Shown: positions 12,607-25,068, numbered from the stretch's first letter. The stretch is DNA of 64,000 bases from Oxytricha trifallax (GCA_000711775.1 ARYC01000327.1:27178-91177), one strand, 5' to 3'. The notes: generated by a model not told the origin, from the sequence alone. Translations and numbers: made by a program.

Positions 12607-12640
12607 CTCCATTTCTATTGAACCCCATTAGATAGTTGAA

Positions 12641-13316
12641 TAATCCACCTAGACGCCTCAATTACAAAATAGAGGTAAACGCTAAGTACATAGTGGAAAG
12701 ACTAGTAGGCTAATGAGATTCGTAAGTTTGATCGAATTGAATGGAGTATACACGCAGTCTGAGAAATGGAAATGTGCCTTAGGGTGCTCGCAAAATGGCA
12801 TAGAGTGGTCCCTCCAAATAAAGATCTCTGCTTATCTCGGCCACCAGATAAGATGTCTAAGTCGGAGACCCCATCGACATAAAGAAAAACTTGGAGAATC
12901 GAGTGGTGCTCCTAGCCGCCCTCCATTCGAAGATTTTCCCGTGACTTCCCCTGCAATACTAGTTTTACATAAATGCCGAGATACCCAATGTGGAGACCAG
13001 CCTCCATCTGATGATTAAGTCAAGGGGGAGAGGAGAAACTCGTGAATGAGGATGGAGAGCCCGTTAAGCGCGAGATAAGAGACTATTCGATAGCAACTAC
13101 CGAGGAGGATGCAATGTTGGCTGCGGAGGGTGCAGAGGCGGCAGAGATGGCTCCAGAGCGCAAGACTAAGGTGGCAGATGCCTTGGGGTAGACAACAAAG
13201 AGATAGATCAGAGAGGCACAGTACAGTGGAGAGAGCAATGGAGGAATCGCAGTAGACAGATGGGTGCTCAGAAAGATTAAGATGACAAAGAAGCAAAGCA
13301 GATTGTAGGACTGAGC
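12641..13316 (+). pseudogene. Frame-shifted coding block, GC-rich
   Basis: The plus strand looks coding but in changing frames. Near 12.78-12.95 kb one frame reads DIKKNLENRVVLLAALHSKI, and another reads TSPAILVLHKCRDTQCGDQ near 12.95-13.01 kb. From about 13018 a third reads EEKLVNEDGEPVKREIRDYS and DAMLAAEGAEAAEMAPERKT to a TGA near 13316. Minus-strand frames over 13.08-13.36 kb are also open, with a hydrophobic N-terminus. The mix suggests a decayed coding region or assembly indels. Base composition differs strongly from everything within 10 kb. Confidence 0.35.
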
Positions 13317-13399
13317 TGAAAAGACAAACCAACAGAAAAAAAGATATTGCATCTAAGTTCAATGAGAGGTCTAAGTATATACAAAAATCAAAAGTACAT

Positions 13400-15200
13400 A
13401 AATGAACTACTGAAAATATTCAGAATTAAGCTAAACTATGTTGATAAATTAAAACTAATTATTCATATACAATCACTTCACATTCAAAATTAAATTAGGT
13501 TTTGCATTTTATTTTTTTTCTCACTAATTTTTTCAATATTTTATTAGATTTTTTAATAAAAAAAAACTCATTTTACTTTATTTTATATATCACGAACACT
13601 ATAAGTTTAATTAATTCCTCTTTAATAATGTATATTTCAAATAATTATGATCGATATTTATAATTTTATAAGTAATTGATATTTCAATTTTTTAATTAAA
13701 ACGTTCATGATGTTTTTAATTTTTTATTTGAATTTTAGCATTCATTGTGAACAACTATGCAAACACTTAACACACTCAAAAAGTATAAAAAATTACTATA
13801 ATTTAATATAATTAATAAATTTAATTAAATTGAAATTAAAAATTCAATCTTCATCGTCAAGAATTTGATCTTTAATATTTAATTATTCATAAAAGTTTTA
13901 AATAGGATTGTTTATTACTGATAAAAATTAATAAACATAAATTATTGGTGCTAAACTATTATTGAAAAAATCACATTCAACAAACTTTGATTGTAACGTT
14001 AAATTATATCAAAGTAAAAGAAGTTAAAAAATATAATAATTAAGTTACTTTTTGCAACTAAATATATAAATAAATGTGTGACTTTAAAAATGATCATTAA
14101 ATATTCATTTCTTTTAATGGAAAATATAAAACTCTCTAGTCAATTATACATGAGGTGATGACTTATATTATTATCAATCTAACCAAAGATCTTAAATGAC
14201 TAAAATATCAATTTAAGCATTTATTTTTAACATTATTTTTTATTATGTATCCAGATAATAGATATAATAATACAATTTATTCTTAAAGTTCTGATTGTTT
14301 AAATTTCATTCACAAAAGTGTATATTTTTTCTTATTAATTTAAATTAACATTTTATTTAATAAAATTATCAATTTATTTAATCAAATTAATTTTTTATAT
14401 ACTGTAGCTAAGAGGTGTAAGTATTTTAATTTATTATATTACAATTTAATTAAGATTTAAGATTAATTTTTTAATTGCTATTTTATATTTTATCTTTAAA
14501 TCCATTTTAAAATGTAATTTGTTTTCAATCACTTTAATTAATTAAAATTTTATGAAAAATAATTTGTTAGTATAAAAATCCTTATCAAGCTGTTAATTTA
14601 AAGAATAAAATTGAAATTAAAGGATCCAACCTCTAAAAGCTCATACTTCAATTAATTGAACTAATTTTGCTATTTCGAAAATTTTTTTAAATTATTGTTA
14701 CTAAATGACTTTTTTACCCTTTGTAAGCTACTGGACATTGATGCGAAATTTGTATATTGATTAATAGAAATTACTTAATTTCATTTAATTAGTATCACTT
14801 CTATGTTCACACTACTTAATAAAGTATATTTTATTTACATATGCTAGCATATTTAATTCAATAATGGGAGAATAATTTAGTCATACTATGAATCTCTAAA
14901 TTACTTTTATGTTTATCTAATTTTAAAAGATCTTAGGAGTTTTACCATTAATAAAGATAAATCAAAACCTCTATAAACTTTTGGTAAGAATGAATTGTTC
15001 GTGTATTAATTTTACCAAAGGGCATAGTGTGATCAACGAACAATTTTTGATAAAATTAAATATTACCAAATTAATACAAAATAAAAAAATGCTGTTCATT
15101 TATAAAATTTCAGAAAATTTAAGGACAATCAGTATGTTTCAGTAATGAATAAAAAAGTTCGAAAAAATTAACTTGTTTTAAAAATTGGGATGCTATAGTC
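13400..15200. other. AT-rich germline DNA
   Basis: No gene, repeat or RNA supported. Confidence 0.5.
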
Positions 15201-15214
15201 AATTAAACAGCATT

Positions 15215-15637
15215 TCAGTGGATCTCACACAGAACAAAGGTAACACCACTAGATAAGAGAAGTGGTAAAACATTTGTTTCATTAAGCTGCTAATGATAGT
15301 CTTTGTGATTTCTCTAGACCGGTTTTAAATCACAACCCTTTGTGAGATAAATATCTAATTGTTATTTTCTTCTGGTCTCATATTCCCAATATTAATGTTG
15401 AGCACCACCTTTCATCGTGCTCCTGTTACTTGAATAGTTTAATCTTTACTGTTTAATTCAATCATTTATTCCAGAAAATTTTAAAGCCACACAAATCACT
15501 CGTTGGGTGTAGTTGCTTTTAGGCTTAACCCCGTAGACTGGCACTCAATTGTTAGCCATTAAATAAACCTACCTTACCTCATTTGACCTTAATTTATAAG
15601 AAAGCTATACAAAATAGTATGAGGTAGGGTTCGTCAT
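15215..15637 (-). pseudogene. ORF with in-frame TGA codons
   Basis: Starting from ATG 15637, one frame stays protein-like for 141 codons to TGA 15215-15217, but is broken by TGA at 15545-15547 and 15458-15460. Readable parts include VPVYGVKPKSNYTQRVICVA and WEYETRRKQQLDIYLTKGCD. Trp codons (TGG) decayed to TGA would explain this; TGA is the stop in intact genes of this window. Family not recognised. Likely a germline-limited gene remnant. Confidence 0.35.
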
Positions 15638-15896
15638 CCTAACCAACATTTAAATTTCTTATATGTAAAATATTAGAGTTATTAAATATGCCTAATATGT
15701 TTAAGACAATACTTATTTATTGGATAACTCAAAAAAATAGAAAAATATATTAGTTCTTTTGAAGAACTTATTTTTAAATAAATTTCAATAAATTAATTTA
15801 GGTTAGTAAGTATTTATCTATAAATGATTATATTTTTGAATAAAATTAAGCATTATATATATTTATATTAATTATCGGTATAAAATTACCCTTTAA

Positions 15897-15950
15897 GCTA
15901 CATCTGATCCTACCGCATGGACAGATATTGAAACTGCTCTTAAAATAAAA
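15897..15950 (+). CDS. Coding islet 5
   Basis: Short islet reading ATSDPTAWTDIETALK in A/T-rich DNA; related in pattern to islets 4 and 9. Edges are uncertain. Confidence 0.45.
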
Positions 15951-16086
15951 ATGTATAAGCTCAATAATTTTATAATAAAAATATCGCAAAAATGTTATAT
16001 ATTCTATAATGTATAATAAAAGAAATTTTTGACAATATTAATAGTATTAAGATAAAAATTGAAATAAACAAAACACTATTAACTTC

Positions 16087-16531
16087 GGGGGAGGAAGTTT
16101 CCTGCAATCGAGGAAATTCCCTGCACTTTTTATAATTTATATAAAAAATAATAAATTTTTCTTAAATTCAAAAATTTTATATTTTAAGGACTTATTAAAT
16201 ATTAAGAGGATTTTGAAATATGGTAGGAAGTGTAGTTCCTGAAGTTAGATAAAAATAATAAAATGAGGACACTTTGACACCTCAATTACTTAAGAATTAT
16301 ATATAGTGGTTCTATTCCAGCACAAATAACTAAAAGTTCTTAGATTACTGGTTTTTATGAGAAAAGAGATAGTGCTTCGATGGTGTTTATAATTCATGCT
16401 ATTAGAGACATTAATTAATTGAATAATAATCAAGTATAAATATAACAATAAAATTGTCCAGAAGTTAGTTGAAAGTTGTTAAAAAGATTAATTTAATAAA
16501 AAAATTAAAAAAAAGTGCAGGAAACTTTCTT
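16087..16531. mobile_element. G-rich inverted-repeat element, copy 1
   Basis: The left end GGGGGAGGAAGTTTCCTGCA and the right end GTGCAGGAAACTTTCTT at about 16514-16531 are inverse copies. A second internal copy (GAGGAAATTCCCTGCAC) lies just inside the left end. The interior has no recognisable gene. The same terminal word occurs, better preserved, at 51.55-51.95 kb. Confidence 0.6.
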
Positions 16532-16568
16532 AAATTTTTTTTTTATCATTAACGTAACTTTATTTAAT

Positions 16569-16988
16569 ATTGTAGGAATACATTTGATTTGGGAAATTAA
16601 AATTAAATTTGAAATTAAATTAATATAAATATTGGCAGTTAACTTTGCCCTAGCCTAGACAATATGGTACTTGTTCGAAAGAGAATTCAAAATTAGCTGG
16701 ACTTTACTATTGGCGGTACCCCTCTATCGCATCCCCAGAGCGAGATAACACGACTTTAATTAAAGCATTAAAAACATCTAAACAAATCACCCAAAATCAA
16801 ACTTGATTTATCTCGCTCTGGGGATGCGATAGAGGGGTACTGCCAATAATAAAGTCCAGCTAATTTTGAATTTCCTTTCGAACAAGTACCATATTGTCTA
16901 GGCTAGGACAAAGTTAACTGCCACGAATTTAATTAATTAATTTATTTATTTATTAATAATTTCCCAAATCAAATGTATTCCTACAATA
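16569..16988. mobile_element. Palindromic element family A, copy 1
   Basis: About 420 bp, palindromic. Outer ends are ATTGTAGGAATACATTTGAT and its inverse ending CTACAAT. The inner arm contains GCTGGACTTTACTATTGGC and AGCGAGATAACACGACTTTA, and its inverse follows a spacer of a few tens of bases around 16770-16800. No ORF. It lies about 40 bp from the G-rich element. Confidence 0.85.
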
Positions 16989-16989
16989 A

Positions 16990-18470
16990 TAAATTATCAA
17001 TATTAAATAAATAAATATATTAGTTTTAATTAAAAAAAATATTTGATTTTATGATCGTAAGCTTAGTAGATAATATTAGTCAATATGGAAATTAATTAAT
17101 TTATGAAAACCCTTTTTCTTTAAAAAATATATATGAAACATTTTAGTTTTATATAAAAAACAACTATTAAACTATTTTTATATTTGCTATAAAATTATTA
17201 AATTTAATGATAACTATATCATTGAAAGATTTACTTTTCATTAAATAATAATTTATAACTATTTTATTTGCAGTTTTATTTAAGAGTTTAAATATTAAAG
17301 TATAATCAAGTTTTTATTGATTTAAATGTATAATCTTCTTCTACTAAACTCAAGCAAATATACTCCTACAATAAAGAACCATTAATAATATTATAAGAAG
17401 AAAGTTCATCAATTATTAATAGATTCAAATTGGTTGTTGAAATAAATTTGGAAAATAAGAATTATATAATAATATCTCAAGATAACCAATATATAATAGT
17501 CATTAACAATAATGACTTTAAGGTAAAAAATTTGTTAATCAAAGATATGTATTTTGTGCCATTTAGGTTTAATTGTGGTATTTATTAAAATCCTTTAAAT
17601 CTCTAAGAATGGGCATAAAATTAAAGAAAATTATATACATTTATCCCCTTAGCATTTTATGATTATTTAGACAGAAATACTCGCCAATTAAAAATAATGA
17701 GATGCACAGTACAATTAAAAAGCGTAGGAAATTGAAGATTGAAGCACATCTATTATTCTTTCATGGGTAAGACTTGATTACCTGTACCTACAATAAGTAA
17801 CCTTAGAATAACGGAAAGGTTTTTCGAAATATTTAACCATATAATTATACAGTAAAAAAAGTCATTTAAATTAATAAATTTTTCAAATAAATGTCAAAAT
17901 ATTTAAAGTTTTAGTTTTTAGAACAATCATATGTTTTTGATATTTCTTAAAATTTTATTAAGATCATTATTGTCATAAAATCACTGACACAATTTATTTT
18001 ATATAAGTGATTTTTATTATTTTACAATCTATTTAAAAAATGCTCTTCCTCTTATCTTGACGAACATTTAATAAATAAATTAATTTAGAAATTTTATATT
18101 TATAATTATAATTAAAACAATTTAAGATATTCCCATTAAAATTATTTTTAAATTAAAAATATTTTAGAATTAAAATAATGTATTACTTTATAAAATCATA
18201 AAACAATAAAATTAAAAACAATTGAATAATAAAAATGTTAATTAAGAAATAAACATAATTATTTAAATTACTAATAACATTTCGAAAATATTTACCAAGC
18301 AAGTTTGAAAAAATCTAAATTTTATTTGAGAGATCAATAATTTTGTATTGATTTAATATAAATAACTTTAAATTAATATGCTTAATTTATATCAAAAAAA
18401 TTATTTTTACACTAATAATAATTATTGTTAATCCCAAATGAAATTAAAATAATTTATCTTTATTTAACTG
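16990..18470. other. AT-rich germline DNA
   Basis: A minus-strand frame over about 17.42-17.83 kb lacks TGA and has some balanced sequence near its start, but other frames there look equally plausible. I do not call a gene. Confidence 0.45.
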
Positions 18471-18473
18471 ATT

Positions 18474-18588
18474 AAAGACTCATTAGACATAGATCTTGCA
18501 GTTCAAGCTGGTGAAGAATTCGTTGTGGATCCATACACAATTGCTTACACAATTCTCGCCCTTGTAATAGACACTGATATAATTTAAT
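18474..18588 (+). CDS. Coding islet 6
   Basis: Reads DSLDIDLAVQAGEEFVVDPY and then TIAYTILALVIDTD. The GEEFVVDPYTI motif matches islet 17 (GLDFVVQPFTI) and more loosely islet 18 (GEEFSYNYI). Alternating polar and hydrophobic residues suggest beta strands of an extracellular-type domain; this is inference. Confidence 0.6.
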
Positions 18589-18865
18589 ACACTAATTAAG
18601 TAAATATATTTTTATCAATAAATTTGCAATACTATGTTTTAATAAAAAAATTAAATTATAAATTTAAATTATTATACTTATCAATCTTCCATCGATCACT
18701 AAAAGTTAAAAGAATTAATTGATATTAAAATTATAATAAATTAACACGTGATTTAATTTACAATTAAAATATATTTATAAATGCCTATGCTGGAGAACTT
18801 TAAAGATATTTCCAACACAATAAAACCTATAATTCTATTTTTGATAAATGATTTATATTTGATTT

Positions 18866-19404
18866 AATTGGCTAAGATTAAAAACACTCACTGATTGTGG
18901 TTGGCTTGTATATTTTGAGATAACACAATAGTAAATAATTTTAATTCATATAGAAAATCATAAAAATTGACATTGGAAATCTATGACCTAGTTAACTAAC
19001 TATAGCCTATTCAAAAATTACTATTTTTACTTCATTATAAGTATAAGTTGACCTATAATTTTTTTAATGAAGTTAAATAGTGTTATTTAAATAGGTAATA
19101 GTTTAGATAAATATTATGAAAAATCTTATTTTAGACAAAAAAATTCCTTAGCACCTGAAAATTTATGAGATTATGCTATTCGATATATTTTTATGAAATA
19201 TTTCATATTTTTGTCAATGCCAAATTTTATGTTTTTTAATACTAATTAGAATTATTTATATTGCTAGTTTGTTATTTCAAAATCTATAAGCCGCCAGAAA
19301 TCAGTCCTTTTAGAAAAGTTTGCTCAAGAGGTCAAGTTGTATAAGAGTACAGATTCAAAGTATACCATATGGGGGGGTAGTATTTCACCTTATTCAATTA
19401 AATA
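18866..19404. mobile_element. Diverged relative of the 52-kb palindrome
   Basis: The left part (TTGGCTAAGATTAAAAACACTCACTGATTGTGG) and the right part (about 19290-19400, with CAGTCCTTTTAGAAAAG and AAAGTATACCATATGGGGGG) match the left and right arms of the long palindrome at 52051-52742. Compared with that copy, the left arm lacks the C-rich stretch next to its end. The arms here no longer pair perfectly, so this is an older copy. Confidence 0.6.
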
Positions 19405-19478
19405 TATGAAAATTATTTTATATATTGTTTTATTATATTTGCATATTTCTTTAAGAATTTATATTAAAAAATCAAATT

Positions 19479-19523
19479 AAAGGATATAATGGTGATGTCG
19501 TAACTCCAATGCAAGGAACTGTA
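19479..19523 (+). CDS. Coding islet 7
   Basis: Very short islet reading KGYNGDVVTPMQGTV. Only composition supports it. Confidence 0.35.
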
Positions 19524-19766
19524 AAAAATATTGTTAATATTATTTTGATCTATTAATAAATATCTTTTTAATTATTTATAAATTTAATTTTATATTTTTT
19601 ATTATTAATGATTTTTAATGAAAAATAAGATTAATTTAATATTGATATATTTTTATAAAAAACTATAATTTTTACTGTTGGTAGTACATTAATCCATCTT
19701 ATTTATTCATTATATTTAAAATGAGTTTATTTATTATTATAAATAAATTTAAAAATCTCAGATAAG

Positions 19767-19806
19767 ATGTTATGACTATTTTCGGTGGAGTTGGCATGGA
19801 CAGATC
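19767..19806 (+). CDS. Coding islet 8
   Basis: Forty bases of higher G+C. One frame reads YDYFRWSWHGQ, comparable with GYDYFR of islet 2; another reads MTIFGGVGMDR. Frame therefore uncertain. Confidence 0.3.
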
Positions 19807-19809
19807 AAT

Positions 19810-21460
19810 TACTTTTTTATTATAATATTTTTAAATTAAATTATTTTTGAAATATTAATATTTAAATCTTCATCGCTTTTTTTTACTTTATTATTTTAAG
19901 AGAAAATTCGAATATCCAAGCAAATCTTCATAAATAATCAAAAATTAAGATTTTCTATAATTATTATAATAATTATTATTTATAATTGACAAGCTCTTAA
20001 AAATTAAAAAATTTCATTTTAATTATATCAACTTCTTTTATATATAACTTAAAATCATTATAACTAATTATTATTAATTTATCCAATATGATTAGTGACT
20101 AAATAATAAAACTGTTCTTATTTGGTGTTTTAAAATCTGTTATTCTTTCAATATTAAGAATCTTTATATAAATACATTTTATGCAAAACGTTAATCACTT
20201 TTAAATATTAAGATTTATTCACAATAGAATTAGTAAAAACAATATAAAAAAAGAAAAGTTTAGTAATAGTATATAGTGATATTTTTTATTCTCAAATCAT
20301 TGTTTGGTAATTTATTTTTATATCTTAAATTATATGAAGAGTATATATTTAAATAAATATATTTTAACAGTAAATTTATAGAAAAACTTTATAAATAATA
20401 AAAATAAAATGAAAAACAAGAAAATTTAGTATTTATTGAGTAAAAAGTATTTTATATAATATAATTAAATATAAATTATTCAAAATATTATTATTTACAA
20501 TTGAGGTCGCATCCCTCAGTTGAAACCATAATTTATTATATAATGAAATACAAAAATGATTTTTGGGATGAGTAAAATAGTTTTTAAATTATATGATAGA
20601 AAAATATTAAAAAAATATAAAATTATACATGGATCCTTATTGAGAAAATAAATATATTAATAATCATTTTACTAGTAAAAAATAACTATAGTATTGTTCA
20701 AGAAGATAATTATTTTTTAGCAATTTAGTTATTATAAAACTCTAAATTAGATGGATATTAAAATTGAAAAACATTTTTTCTTAATACATTATCGGATAAA
20801 CTTGAGAGTTCTTAGACAAAAAATATAATAATTATTAAATTATGTTTATTTAAAATTCTCTTCATTATGAAATCTATAAATCTCTGCAAAAATAATTTCC
20901 ATTAAAATAAGGCTCAAATAAAGTTGAAAAGTCTAATTTTTTATATTTTAATTAAGTATATTAACTTAATCTTTGATTTTCAAATAAATTTTGCATTTAA
21001 AATAAATATTTAATTCATAATTTTAATTCTATCATTTTTCGCTTAAACCTTAAGTAAATAAGATCTTTTTTAGTCGATGAGATGTGTAAATTGTGATAAA
21101 ATAAAAAAAATTATTTTCAAAACAAAGATAATTAAAATTCATAAATATTAATATTGTAGAAATACAGTTATTTTATTCATGGTATTATGACAGATTATGA
21201 GGGTTTAGAAATATCAAACTATTATTATTTTTTAATTTTTATATTAGTAATCTGGAAGGTATGCTTTACCAACTGTGTATATTCTTGATTGTTAATTTTC
21301 TACACTTATGAAAATATATCAATAATCTAAAACCAGATTATTATTTATTAAATGTTTGAGAGCATTCCCAAAATTTATTATTAAAATTTCTTTGAGATAA
21401 AATTATATATTTGTTGATCACTTTGAGAATTATATTTTTTTTATAAATTAGAGTTAAATA
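19810..21460. other. AT-rich DNA with doubtful ORFs
   Basis: From about 20.63 to 21.45 kb several plus-strand frames lack TGA, one with a CVNCDK motif and later CRNT. Composition is close to chance, so no gene is called. Confidence 0.4.
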
Positions 21461-21462
21461 AT

Positions 21463-21879
21463 ATTGTAGAAATACATTTGAATTTGGAAAATTAATTATA
21501 ATTAAATTAAATATAAATCAAAATCGTGGCAGTTAAAGTTGGCCAATTTGAACGATCTTGGGCTCATTCGATAGAGAATTCAAAATTAGCTGGACTTTAC
21601 TATTGGCGGTACTATTTTATCGCATCCCTGGAGCGAGATAACTTCACTTTAATTAAACTCATCTAAATTCATTAAATTATACCCTCACATTAAAGTGAAG
21701 TTATCTCGCTCCAGGGATGCGATAAAATAGTACCGCCAATAGTAAAGTCCAGCTAATTTTGAATTCTCTATCGAATGAGCCCAAGATCGTTCAAATTGGC
21801 CAACTTTAACTGCCACGATTTTGATTTATATTTAATTTAATTATAATTAATTTTCCAAATTCAAATGTATTTCTACAAT
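21463..21879. mobile_element. Palindromic element family A, copy 2
   Basis: About 417 bp. Ends AATATTGTAGAAATACATTTG and the inverse CAAATGTATTTCTACAATATT pair, as do the inner arms (GGCAGTTAAAGTTGGCCAATT, AGCTGGACTTTACTATTGGC, GAGCGAGATAACTTCACTTT) almost perfectly. The central spacer, about 21657-21695, is short. The best preserved member of the family in this window. Confidence 0.9.
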
Positions 21880-22028
21880 ATTGAAATTTAAAATAAAATT
21901 TGAAATTTATTTTAGAGTGAGTTCAGTATAATCTATAGAAATTTATTTTTATAAATCCCATAAACATATCAATTATATTATTTTTAATCATTTTTATGTT
22001 TATAAGTAGTGTAGCACTTGGATAAATT

Positions 22029-22079
22029 TCTTCTACTGATGAAGATGTTCTTGCTGATCTTAAAGCTACCTTAAGAAAA
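22029..22079 (+). CDS. Coding islet 9
   Basis: Reads SSTDEDVLADLKATLRK, amphipathic and charged, comparable with islets 4 and 5. Flanked by pure A/T on both sides. Confidence 0.5.
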
Positions 22080-22298
22080 TATTTTGTTTAATTTATTAAA
22101 ATTGAAAGATAAAAACAATAAAAATATTTTTGAGTTTTCACAAATGTATAAATTTCATTTTACTATATATTATAATTATCCAATTTTATTTTTGCTTATC
22201 AATAAATCTTTTAAAAAATAAAAAAAATAATTTTCAATTCATAAGATAGAAATTTTAATTATGAAAAGAAATTTCATTTTAATATGCAACTACATAGC

Positions 22299-22530
22299 AT
22301 TGTAGGAATGTATTTAATTTATTAAATTAAATTAATATTTATTAAATATATTGGCAGCTAACTTTTTTGAAACTTAGACAATAGGGTACTTTTTGATAAA
22401 GAATTTAAAATAAGCTAATATTTTACATTTTTTGATATTATTTAAACAGGTTAATAACTAAATTGCTAATAATTTTAAAATAATAATTCTATTTTTATTT
22501 AATATTACCATTCAATAGTATTCCTACAAT
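22299..22530. mobile_element. Palindromic element family A, degraded copy
   Basis: Outer ends ATTGTAGGAATGTATTTAAT and AATAGTATTCCTACAAT match family A, and traces of the inner arm remain (GGCAGCTAACTT and a TAGACAATAGGGTAC-like stretch), but most of the core is deleted. Confidence 0.65.
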
Positions 22531-22804
22531 TTTAATTTTGAGTGATAAATAATTTGTAAATTATTTAATAATTTTTTATTTTAAAATATAAAGAACAGTT
22601 AATCGTTTCCTCAAGAATATTTTTTTATTAAAATATGCATTTAATATATTTTAATGAAGAATATATTTTACTGTATTTTTAATAAAATTAACCAAATTTA
22701 GTTTTAAATAAATATATTAAAACAAATGTCTAATTTAATTGATAAATTTATCATAATTATAAATATAATAATAATAACAAATAAATCTAAGAACCCCTTT
22801 TTAT

Positions 22805-22990
22805 ATAATATATTTGGGGGTTCATATCTGAACCAAAACGACATCATCTGAATCAAATGTACTTTTTCTTTTTTAGATATGTTTTGTATTTTCTTAAACT
22901 ATAAAATCACCCGTGGCAAGTGTATAAACATATTTATAAAAAAATATACTTTGATTCAGATAATGTCGCTTTGGATATGTTATTCACACC
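22805..22990. mobile_element. Small inverted-repeat element
   Basis: ACGACATCATCTGAATCAAA near 22840 pairs with TTTGATTCAGATAATGTCGC near 22955, and the outer GGTTCATATCTGAACCAAA pairs weakly with TTGGATATGTTATTCACACC. About 185 bp, no ORF; a MITE-like element. Confidence 0.6.
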
Positions 22991-23142
22991 CTAAATTTTT
23001 ATATTTTATATGACATTTCTTAGATAAATAGCTTCAAAAAATAACAGTTATAATATCTAAATTAATATAAAAAAAATACATAAATGTTTAACTTCTTTAA
23101 ATTATGTAAAAATAATAATTTTAAATTTTATATTTACTAAAG

Positions 23143-23187
23143 AAGCAAGTCTTCCTTGGATACTTCGGATCATTAAACCCCGATAAA
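23143..23187 (+). CDS. Coding islet 10
   Basis: Reads KQVFLGYFGSLNPDK, which aligns with STVFLGYDYFRLNP of islet 2. The DNA word AGTCTTCCTTGG is shared with islets 2 and 21, except for the last base in 21. Confidence 0.5.
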
Positions 23188-23189
23188 TT

Positions 23190-23620
23190 AGTATTATTAA
23201 AATAAATTGTATAATATTATTTTCCAATAATCTAAATAAATGAAGTTTTCTTAATTATTGAATTTTTATACATAAATGATTTCGTGCATTGAAATATAAT
23301 AGAAAAAGTTCAATTTCTAATTTATATTTCATAAAAATAATTGATAGGAAGTCTTAAAGGATTAAAATAACTAATATAATTATACATAAAAAAATAATTA
23401 ATATTTACCATATATTTTTGAATGAGCGAAATTTACTTGATTTAATAATTTTTAATCCTTAATAAAAATTAGTTGCTTTAAATGTAATATGATAGATTAT
23501 CGGTTAATATATAATCTTTATTAAATAATTCTTCAAAATCTTCTTTTAAAAAATTATGTTTAAATTTTCCTAATAAAGATTTTTTTAATTTTTGTTTATA
23601 ATTTTAAGCATATTTGTGTT
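23190..23620. other. AT-rich interruption DNA
   Basis: No supportable feature. Confidence 0.5.
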
Positions 23621-23624
23621 CACC

Positions 23625-23965
23625 CCAAAAGAGCCCCCCTACTAAAAAAAATTCTTCTACCCCAAAATTCAAGCTCCCCTAAAAAATACCTCATTTTATA
23701 ATAAAAATCATTTCTTCGAGGTCTTTTTTTTCTAATTTCCTTAAAGACATCTAACTCTCATAACCAAATTTTTTTAATAAAATGAACATAAAATGCTTTT
23801 AAATTTTTATTATCAATTTAAATTCTATTTTAACTATAAAATATGGTTATGAGAGAATGATGTCTCGAAGGATTTTAAAAAAGACTTGGGGATATGATTT
23901 TTATTTTAAAATGAAGTATTTTGGGGGCTTCACATTTGTAATGAGAGGAGGGGCGGGGTACTTTA
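23625..23965. repeat. Imperfect inverted repeat, C/G-rich ends
   Basis: Left CCCCAAAAGAGCCCCCCTACT...ACCTCATTTTATAATAAAAA pairs imperfectly with right TTTTTATTTTAAAATGAAGT...GGGGCGGGGTA. The arms, about 110 bp each, have diverged. Probably an old fold-back element. Confidence 0.55.
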
Positions 23966-23969
23966 TTTA

Positions 23970-24970
23970 GGTGATGAGGTTACTAGAATTAGGTGGTGAA
24001 AGTGGCTATTGATAAATCTATATTTTTATTTATTAAAAATAGAAATCATATAAATATATATTTTACTTTTTAATTGAGAAGCACTACTCTTGCCAATTAG
24101 ATATAAAATAATAGAATAAAAAATCAAAATTATAATTTTTCTCCTTTTTAAATTTAAATTCTAGAATTTTTGTAGATTTATTCAAATAATTAAATTTTCC
24201 AGATAATCAATCTGAATATCTAAAATAAAAAAATAGCAATTTATAAATATATATTATTAAAATTATTGAGAATCTATATTTTTATTAATTTTGAAATTCA
24301 GTCATTCTAACAGGATTTATGGTTGAGCCAGATTATACTGATTCATAAAATTATCATTTATTAAAAAGATTATAATTAAAAGATAATCATTAATTAGGGT
24401 AACTGTATTATTAGTTAGAATGAATTCATATTCTTTTTAGCATTTAAAGTTACTTAAAATTTAATTATTAGATTAAAATTTTATTATTTTATATTAGAAG
24501 GAGTTTTTCTTAGCCATAATTGTATATATCTTTTAATTATTGTATTAGTCCAACCGAATAAAATTAATAATTTAAATCAATTCATATAATTATAAATTAG
24601 CGTCTGTCATTTATTTTAAATACTAGACTAATAAGTAATAAATAAATATAAACTTAATAAAACGCTAATATATACAATTCTTATTTTTGATTTTTCGAAC
24701 AGAAACATGAGAATACTTGATTTTCAATGTCTCAATATTAAATGCCCAATTTCTATGAACAAATTTACAATGTTAATTTTTTTGGTACTACTAAATTATA
24801 CTTTTTACTCTGAAAATATGATTCCCCTAATATTAAAGTTAAATTAACTTATCAAATACTAGTAATAATTTAGATATACTCTATAGTTATCCCGCAAGAA
24901 TATATCACTATATAATTATTTATACTCTATGAAAATCCCTATATATATAAGCAAATTAAATTATATTTAA
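23970..24970. other. AT-rich interruption DNA
   Basis: No gene or repeat supported. Confidence 0.5.
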
Positions 24971-24975
24971 ATTAT

Positions 24976-25068
24976 TCAGAATACTACGTTAACGTGACTG
25001 CTAATGCTGTCTTACTTGGAAGCTATCACATCAAGGGTGACTATCTCCCAATCCCAATCAACTTACTT
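24976..25068 (+). CDS. Coding islet 11
   Basis: Reads EYYVNVTANAVLLGSYHIKG and then DYLPIPINLL. The NVT sequon and beta-strand-like alternation fit an extracellular domain. Islet 19 (YNVTVRNILSGRRQG, PLSILIRI) has the same plan, so these are paralogous segments. Confidence 0.6.

Noticed and set aside
12713..13018. Standard-code ORF of 101 codons as an intact gene
   Set aside because: Under the ciliate code the frame continues from 12641 to about 13044, and better protein-like sequence lies in other frames; treated as part of a broken region.
15290..15350. tRNA-like arm (GGTTTTAAATCACAACC)
   Set aside because: The stem does not pair fully and no acceptor, D or anticodon arms could be drawn around it.
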